The notes beneath the pieces are model-generated. The model made no database searches. It saw only the letters and a program-made list of their open reading frames with translations, and had not been told where the DNA came from. The position numbers were made by a program, and so were the translations under genes. Positions 59,338 to 64,000 of a stretch of 64,000 nucleotides of DNA are shown piece by piece. Source of the DNA: Pyruvatibacter sp. (lineage in GTDB: Bacteria; Pseudomonadota; Alphaproteobacteria; CGMCC-115125); NCBI RefSeq assembly GCF_040219635.1, contig NZ_JAVJSC010000009.1, positions 372,001 to 436,000 of the forward strand, written 5' to 3'. How positions within the stretch are numbered: position 1 is the stretch's first letter; each line of letters opens with the position of its first letter.

Positions 59338-60780
59338 ATGTCAGGTTTCAAAGACTACGATCAGTATGACGCACTTGGCCTGGCCCACCTGGTGGCCAAG
59401 GGCGATGTGACCCCCGGCGAGCTGCTGGATGAAGCCATCAACCGGCTGGAAGCCGTGAACGGCACCCTCAATGCCGTCACCCTCAAGCACTATGACGAAG
59501 CCCGCGCGTCGATTGATGCAGGTTTGCCGGACGGCCCGTTCAAGGGCGTTCCGTTTTTGCTCAAAGACCTGCATCTGCTGATGAAAGGCACCATCACCAC
59601 CTTTGGGTCTGCCGCCTTCAGGGACAACATGGCCGACCATGATTCGACCCTGACCGAGCGCTATCGCAAAGCCGGCATGGTGATTTTCGGCAAGACAAAC
59701 ACCCCTGAGTTCGGCCTTGCGGGCACCACCGAGCCACGCCTGTTTGGCCCCACCCGAAACCCGTGGAACACGGAGCATTCCCCCGGCGGGTCATCAGGTG
59801 GTGCGGCCGCCGCTGTGGCGGCCGGTGTGCTGCCCATCGCCAATGCCTCTGACGGCGGTGGCTCAATCCGCATTCCCGCAGCTGCCTGCGGCCTGTTCGG
59901 CATGAAGCCCACCCGTGCCCGCACCCCCATGGGGCCGGACCGGGGCGAAGGCTGGGGCGGCATGTCCATCAGCCATGCCGTCAGCCGTACCGTGCGCGAC
60001 AACGCAGCGTTGCTGGACGCCACCTGCGGCCCCGCCCCCGGCGACCCGTATCACTGCCCTGCCCCAGCCCGGCCTTTTCTGCAGGAAGTCACAACAACAC
60101 CGCGCGCCCTGCGCATTGCCATGACGGCAACCGGTCCCAACGGCAACCGCGCTGACGCAGATGTTCAGGCAGGCCTCGACGCCACCGCGAAGTTGCTTGA
60201 GCAGCTTGGCCACACTGTGGTGGAAGACGCACCGCAAATAGATGCAGGCGAAATGGCGCTCGCGCAGGTGGGCCTCATTGCCAGCAGCACGGCGCTGGCG
60301 CTGGATCAGCGCAGCGCAGCGCTGGGCCGCCCGGTGTCGCAGCAGGACGTGGAACACATCACCTGGGCCATCGCTGAAAACGGCCGCGCCCTCTCAGGGC
60401 CCGACTACGCGCGCGGCAGTCTCCTCATTCACCAGTTCGGCCGCAAGGTCGCTGACTTTATGACAGACACCTATGACGTGCTCCTGTCGCCAACGCTGGC
60501 ACTGCCGCCGGTGCCACTTGGCACCGTCAACATGAACAGCGATGACATTGCGGCGTATCTCGATATCAACGCCCGCTACATGCCCTACGCGGGCCTGTTC
60601 AACATGACCGGCCAGCCCTCCATGTCGGTTCCCCTGCACTGGACTGACACCGGCCTGCCCGTCGGCATGATGTTTACCGGCGCGTTTGGTGATGAAGCGA
60701 CATTGTTTCAGCTTGCCGGTCAGCTTGAGCAGGCACAGCCCTGGGCTGACAAACGCCCGCCCGTACACGCAGGCAGCTAA
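59338..60780 (+). CDS. amidase signature family protein
   Basis: A 480-residue amidase. The catalytic Lys is in PFLLKDLHLL, the cis-Ser in HSPGGSSGGAAAAVAAG and the nucleophile Ser in ASDGGGSIRIPAAACGLFG. It belongs to the broad GatA/fatty-acid amide hydrolase group; without GatB/GatC next door it is probably a free amidase. Substrate unknown. Ends ten bases before the convergent NUDIX gene. Confidence 0.9.
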   Translation: MSGFKDYDQYDALGLAHLVAKGDVTPGELLDEAINRLEAVNGTLNAVTLKHYDEARASIDAGLPDGPFKGVPFLLKDLHLLMKGTITTFGSAAFRDNMADHDSTLTERYRKAGMVIFGKTNTPEFGLAGTTEPRLFGPTRNPWNTEHSPGGSSGGAAAAVAAGVLPIANASDGGGSIRIPAAACGLFGMKPTRARTPMGPDRGEGWGGMSISHAVSRTVRDNAALLDATCGPAPGDPYHCPAPARPFLQEVTTTPRALRIAMTATGPNGNRADADVQAGLDATAKLLEQLGHTVVEDAPQIDAGEMALAQVGLIASSTALALDQRSAALGRPVSQQDVEHITWAIAENGRALSGPDYARGSLLIHQFGRKVADFMTDTYDVLLSPTLALPPVPLGTVNMNSDDIAAYLDINARYMPYAGLFNMTGQPSMSVPLHWTDTGLPVGMMFTGAFGDEATLFQLAGQLEQAQPWADKRPPVHAGS

Positions 60781-60789
60781 ACGCGAACA

Positions 60790-61362
60790 CTACCAGTACG
60801 TGGTCGGACGGCGCTGCTTGAAAAACTCCTCAAGCCGCAGCCGCGTGCCTGGCGTTGTGCCTGCGGGCAACGCATCGGGGGCAAAAAAACCCATCTCGGC
60901 AATCTCGACACCCAGATGCGGCGCGGGGCCAGCGTCTTCCCACGCGCTCACGGCATACACCAGCACATGGTCTGACTTGAGCTGCAAAAAGTTGGCATAC
61001 GCTCCTACCAGCGTAAGGTCGCCGGTGACACGAATGCCTGCTTCCTCATACAGCTCGCGCGCGGCTGCTGCTTCCAGCGTCTCGTCACGCCCCACACCGC
61101 CACCGGGCATGAACCACCCCGGCGCATAGGTGTGGCGGATCAACAGCACATGGCCCTCGTCATTCAGCACCAGCGCGCGCACCCCCAGCGTGACCGGCCT
61201 GAACACTGCCGAATAAAGCCGCCGCACGCGGTATCCAAATTGCAGAACCCGGTGCGCCACAGGCTTTACCAAAGGATGGGCCAACACCGATGTCACCGCA
61301 CGCACGCTCCTGCCTGCTCTGAAAACCAAATCAAAAAAGCCGGACAATTTGTTCGAATGCAA
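60790..61362 (-). CDS. NUDIX hydrolase
   Basis: A 190-residue NUDIX protein. Box: GGVGRDETLEAAAARELYEEAGI, ahead of an MFFGxP-like MPGGG. An N-terminal extension of about 55 residues precedes TLGVRALVLNDEGHVLLIRHTYAPGWFMPGG. Substrate is not clear; the DUF4743-like and ADP-ribose types are possible. It starts 48 bases from the divergent flagellin-like gene. Confidence 0.87.
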   Translation of the reverse strand: MHSNKLSGFFDLVFRAGRSVRAVTSVLAHPLVKPVAHRVLQFGYRVRRLYSAVFRPVTLGVRALVLNDEGHVLLIRHTYAPGWFMPGGGVGRDETLEAAAARELYEEAGIRVTGDLTLVGAYANFLQLKSDHVLVYAVSAWEDAGPAPHLGVEIAEMGFFAPDALPAGTTPGTRLRLEEFFKQRRPTTYW

Positions 61363-61410
61363 AACGCCGGTTTAGCCGCCCCTTAGAGCGATGCGCGTAA
61401 CCTGCCTTGC

Positions 61411-62148
61411 ATGAACGCCATTAGCAAATCACCGGCCCTTCTTGTTCCTGCGTTCGCGCAGGCCGTTTTTGAAGCCGTGCAGGAGATCACCAACCCCAGG
61501 GCGGCCCATCGGCGGCGCAAGGCTGCGCGTCTGTGTGCGCTGGCCAAAGGCCGCGAGGCGCTGGCCCGGTTGAAGGAGAAAGGCAACATCGCTGAAGGCA
61601 GACCTGTGGCTCCGCATCTGGCTGCCGCCATATCCGCAATCGAAACACTGGAAGCAGCAGTCCTGTCGCTTGACGCGATTTCGAACCGACTGCGCGACGC
61701 CCGCGAACTGGTGACTGTCGCGTCAGACGCATCCGGTGCAGATGACGGCTCACACCAGCCGGTCGCCCCCTCTGATGACGATACACCCAACGGTGCCCGC
61801 GCCTTGCTGGCGGAGCGCTACGACGAACTGCGCGACGACATAGACCGCATCGCCAGCACGGCCTATGCAGGACGCATCAACCTGCTGGACGGTCTGGGCG
61901 GCATACTGGAAGTTCCCCTCGACGGTACCGGTCGATCGCGCGCCGCCATCACCGGCGCCAATGTGACATGCACAGACCGCGGCCTCGCCCTGCCGCCGCC
62001 CGAACAGGCCTTTGCCACCCACGCTGAACGCCTGTCCATTGGTGCCAGTGTGGATGCCGCCATGCAGATGACGGCGGCACTTGCCGCCCGGTTTGAGGTT
62101 GAAGCCGCACTCCTGGCGGCTCGTATTCGCGATCTTTCAGTGCCCTGA
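61411..62148 (+). CDS. flagellin-like helical protein, unusual context
   Basis: A 245-residue protein. Residues 70-110 (AAISAIETLEAAVLSLDAISNRLRDARELVTVASDAS) and 133-161 (AERYDELRDDIDRIASTAYAGRINLLDG) match the flagellin D1 helices: a long coiled segment and the ExxxLxxxIDxIAxxxxxxGxxLLDG motif. The C-terminus (FEVEAALLAARIRDLSVP) is like the last flagellin helix. It lacks the usual N-terminal Ala/Ser/Leu segment and variable D2/D3, and has no flagellar neighbours. It may be a divergent flagellin, a secretion- or chaperone-related derivative, or an unrelated coiled coil. The start at 61411 has no clear ribosome site. Confidence 0.55.
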   Translation: MNAISKSPALLVPAFAQAVFEAVQEITNPRAAHRRRKAARLCALAKGREALARLKEKGNIAEGRPVAPHLAAAISAIETLEAAVLSLDAISNRLRDARELVTVASDASGADDGSHQPVAPSDDDTPNGARALLAERYDELRDDIDRIASTAYAGRINLLDGLGGILEVPLDGTGRSRAAITGANVTCTDRGLALPPPEQAFATHAERLSIGASVDAAMQMTAALAARFEVEAALLAARIRDLSVP

Positions 62149-62294
62149 ACAACCAAAAGCCCGCGCCACACACAACCGAAAACCCGTAAAAGTCGAAAAA
62201 ATACCGCCCACTAATACACTTTTAACGTGTACTCGGCACACTCTCTCAACCGAAAACGAGCACACCCGTCGCTCCGGAGGGGGGACCGACATCT

Positions 62295-62942
62295 ATGGCA
62301 GATCTCAATTTCAGGCGCATCCACCTCCTCGTTGTCGAGGACAACCTGTTCATGCGCAATCTCTACAGCGCCATTCTGCGCGCCATGGAGTTTGAACAGA
62401 TTCAGATGGCCGCCGACGGCTCGGAAGCCTTTGAACTGATGCGCGACTTTCCGCCCGACATCATCATCACCGACGCGGCCATGCAGCCGCTGGACGGCTT
62501 CGACTTCGTGCATCTGGTGCGCACCGCCGCCGATAGTCCGGACCCACTGGTACCGATCATCATGGTAACGGGCTATCACAACCGCGCCTGTGTGGAACGC
62601 GCACGCGACGTGGGGGTGAACGAATATCTGGCTAAGCCGGTGACGCCTGCGGGGCTGTATTCGCGCATCACCCAGGTCATTTCCAAACCGCGGCCCTACG
62701 TGCGCAGCAACAACTACTTCGGCCCCAACCGCCGACGCCGCAGCAACGCCAATTATTCAGGCCCCTTCCGACGCGAAAGCGACAAGATAGTGGGGCCCCC
62801 AACACGCGCTCAGGCGCACGCAAACGGCAAACCCAAAACCCAACAGCGCAGTTCCCTCAGCCTTATTCAGAACAGAGCACAGGGCCTGACATTGCGCACC
62901 TCCAACGACGACGCATCCATAACCTGGGGAGCCACACAATGA
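62295..62942 (+). CDS. single-receiver response regulator with basic YxGPxRR tail
   Basis: A 215-residue protein. Receiver domain: LLVVEDN, phospho-Asp 60 (IIITDAAMQPLDGFD), VTGY and Lys 114 (YLAKPVTPAG). No output domain follows; instead a basic, low-complexity tail with two YxGPxRR boxes (YFGPNRRRR 141-149 and YSGPFRR 154-160), a motif often seen in alphaproteobacterial receivers. GGAGG lies upstream. The stop overlaps the Hpt-like gene by four bases. Confidence 0.9.
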   Translation: MADLNFRRIHLLVVEDNLFMRNLYSAILRAMEFEQIQMAADGSEAFELMRDFPPDIIITDAAMQPLDGFDFVHLVRTAADSPDPLVPIIMVTGYHNRACVERARDVGVNEYLAKPVTPAGLYSRITQVISKPRPYVRSNNYFGPNRRRRSNANYSGPFRRESDKIVGPPTRAQAHANGKPKTQQRSSLSLIQNRAQGLTLRTSNDDASITWGATQ

Positions 62943-63454
62943 AGCCGATATTTTTCAAAGCCGACGGCAGGCTGAAAAGACTCTTCGGGCGCAATCTGCC
63001 ATCCACAATACCCCCCGCCCTCGAAAAAAAGGCGAACGCCGCCATTCAGAACATCGCGCCGGAAGTAGCCGCCGATGTGCACGCCCGTGCCCAGGACCTG
63101 TACCGCCTCACAGACGGCCTGAGTGACATCACGCCGGACCAGATACAGACCGTGTTTGAAACAGCGCACGAACTGCGCGGCGTGTGCGGCACGGTCGGGC
63201 TGTTTATTCCCGGCGGCATCGCCAACGCGCTATGTGCCTATATTGAAGAACTGCAACAGGCGCGCCTGATGCCGCGCGCCAATATCATCTGGCTGCATGT
63301 CAGTTCCCTCAAACGGGCACTGAACGAAGACACCGCCGCAGACACCATCGGCACCTATCTGATCGAAAGCCTGCGCGACCTGCGCAACAAGGAACTTGAG
63401 GCCACCCGTCAGGAGTTCTCCCGACCGCTCAAATCATTCAAAAACATCTCCTGA
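62939..63454 (+). CDS. Hpt-like phosphotransfer protein
   Basis: A 171-residue helical protein. A histidine-phosphotransfer motif, TAHELRGVCGTVGL, is at residues 75-88 with candidate phospho-His 77; flanking helices FETAHELRG and ANALCAYIEELQQAR fit a four-helix Hpt bundle. Overlaps the receiver gene (ATGA), so it is the natural partner for D60 in a phosphorelay or phosphate sink. The kinase is not in the window. Confidence 0.75.
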   Translation: MKPIFFKADGRLKRLFGRNLPSTIPPALEKKANAAIQNIAPEVAADVHARAQDLYRLTDGLSDITPDQIQTVFETAHELRGVCGTVGLFIPGGIANALCAYIEELQQARLMPRANIIWLHVSSLKRALNEDTAADTIGTYLIESLRDLRNKELEATRQEFSRPLKSFKNIS

Positions 63455-63548
63455 GCATGGGTCAGGGGCAGCAATGCTTGCGCATTGCGCATTGCGCAGG
63501 AGCCGGGGTGGTGTCAGACTTCGCCATCGGAAAAGTCGTGAGGTCGAA

Positions 63549-64000
63549 ATGCACCCGGTGTGCGTCAAGACGAACAAGACAGGTGCTGCGGTTGCGCTGG
63601 CCATCGGCACGCTTGCCGCGCTGACACTTCTTCCGCCCCCCTCTTTCGCCAACGTTTTTGACACCGACGACCGTCGTCCGCTGACGGCGGAGGACGGTTT
63701 TTCAGCCGTCGGCCAGTTTGCGTGTGCCAACTCAACCCGTCTGCCGGTCGGCACTATCGTCTCTCACCCCTCCCTCGCACCCGACCGGGATTTTGAGCTT
63801 GTGGCAACCGTCGCCCACACATTCAGCGGTCGCCACAATCAGATGCAGACAACCTGCGCCTTCTTGCCCGGCGGACATGAAGCCGATGCAACGCCCGTGG
63901 TGCATGTGGCGCTGGGCACCCTCAACCCTGGCCGCGCCTGGCATCATGACTGGGCGATTGCTGTTGTGAAGGGCCGCATATCCGACGCCTACGGATCATT
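63549..64000 (+). CDS. exported trypsin-like protein (C-terminus off the window)
   Basis: The first 150 residues of a protein from MHPVCVKTNKTGAAVAL. A signal peptide (ALAIGTLAALTLLPPPSFAN) is followed by a chymotrypsin-fold N-lobe: GQFACANSTRLPVGTIVS, LVATVAHTFSG (His of the triad, in place of TAAHC) and HHDWAIAVVKGRI (Asp of the triad). The Ser would lie beyond the right edge. Two cysteines, about 43 residues apart, may form a disulfide. It may be a periplasmic or secreted V8/trypsin-like peptidase. Confidence 0.6.
   Translation, partial: MHPVCVKTNKTGAAVALAIGTLAALTLLPPPSFANVFDTDDRRPLTAEDGFSAVGQFACANSTRLPVGTIVSHPSLAPDRDFELVATVAHTFSGRHNQMQTTCAFLPGGHEADATPVVHVALGTLNPGRAWHHDWAIAVVKGRISDAYGS

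Overview
The window is GC-rich, densely coding bacterial chromosome with bacterial Shine-Dalgarno sites and intrinsic terminators. Gene content and order point to an aerobic alphaproteobacterium. The clearest signs are the petABC cytochrome bc1 operon, a PetP/PetR-like MarR plus response-regulator pair, an lgt-midA-pgeF run, and the CCA transferase / DUF6111 / NUDIX / DUF1285 / MoxR / DUF58 / DUF4159 block. I would guess Parvibaculales or a related Hyphomicrobiales lineage, but the sequence read by eye does not prove the family. No rRNA, tRNA or CRISPR array was seen.

Layout. 1-6 kb: an edge-truncated SMP-30-like gene, an EEP-family hydrolase, a small monooxygenase-like protein, two tiny one-helix membrane proteins, an MscS channel and uvrB. 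6.06-6.45 kb: a degenerate second copy of the uvrB 3' end. 6.4-11.1 kb: an AT-richer, foreign-looking OLD-family (AAA ATPase plus TOPRIM) nuclease gene. It is split by a complete 2,879-bp IS1595-type element with perfect 24-bp terminal inverted repeats and an 8-bp target duplication. Removing the element and one duplication restores the OLD frame exactly. Besides its transposase, the element carries a winged-helix-like protein, a ClpP-like serine hydrolase, a small ORF, and a 190-base run of hairpins around a short leader ORF. 11.1-12 kb: a non-coding stretch of repeats.

12-20 kb: a KefB-type antiporter, a Ca/Na antiporter, a FolM-like reductase with folB, uvrC, pgsA, moaD and moaE. 20-26.5 kb: ilvE, the MarR/regulator/kinase operon, a TetR/COQ9-like protein, proC, a YbjN protein and ubiK. 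26.5-31.4 kb: lgt, midA, pgeF, a lipoprotein and prs. 31.4-33 kb: a MarR gene and an ABA4-like membrane gene sharing a 20-bp palindromic operator. 33-39 kb: rplY (with a terminator-like hairpin in its leader), pth, ychF, two MaoC hydratases, a dienelactone hydrolase, a HIT protein, apt and mtnP. 39-44 kb: petABC, trmL and hemF.

44-55 kb: small hypothetical genes, then the CCA transferase to DUF1285 run on the minus strand and the MoxR-DUF58-DUF4159-large membrane protein operon on the plus strand. 55-64 kb: a GNAT enzyme, an SDR, two small exported proteins (one an acidic Glu/Val/Ala repeat), a second Ca/Na antiporter, an amidase, a NUDIX hydrolase, a flagellin-like protein, a receiver/Hpt pair and the start of a trypsin-like exported protein.

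Most of the window is ordinary core genome. The most interesting part is the cargo-carrying IS1595-type element inside the OLD gene, especially its structured leader. The uvrB tail duplication, the flagellin-like protein and the rplY leader hairpin come next.
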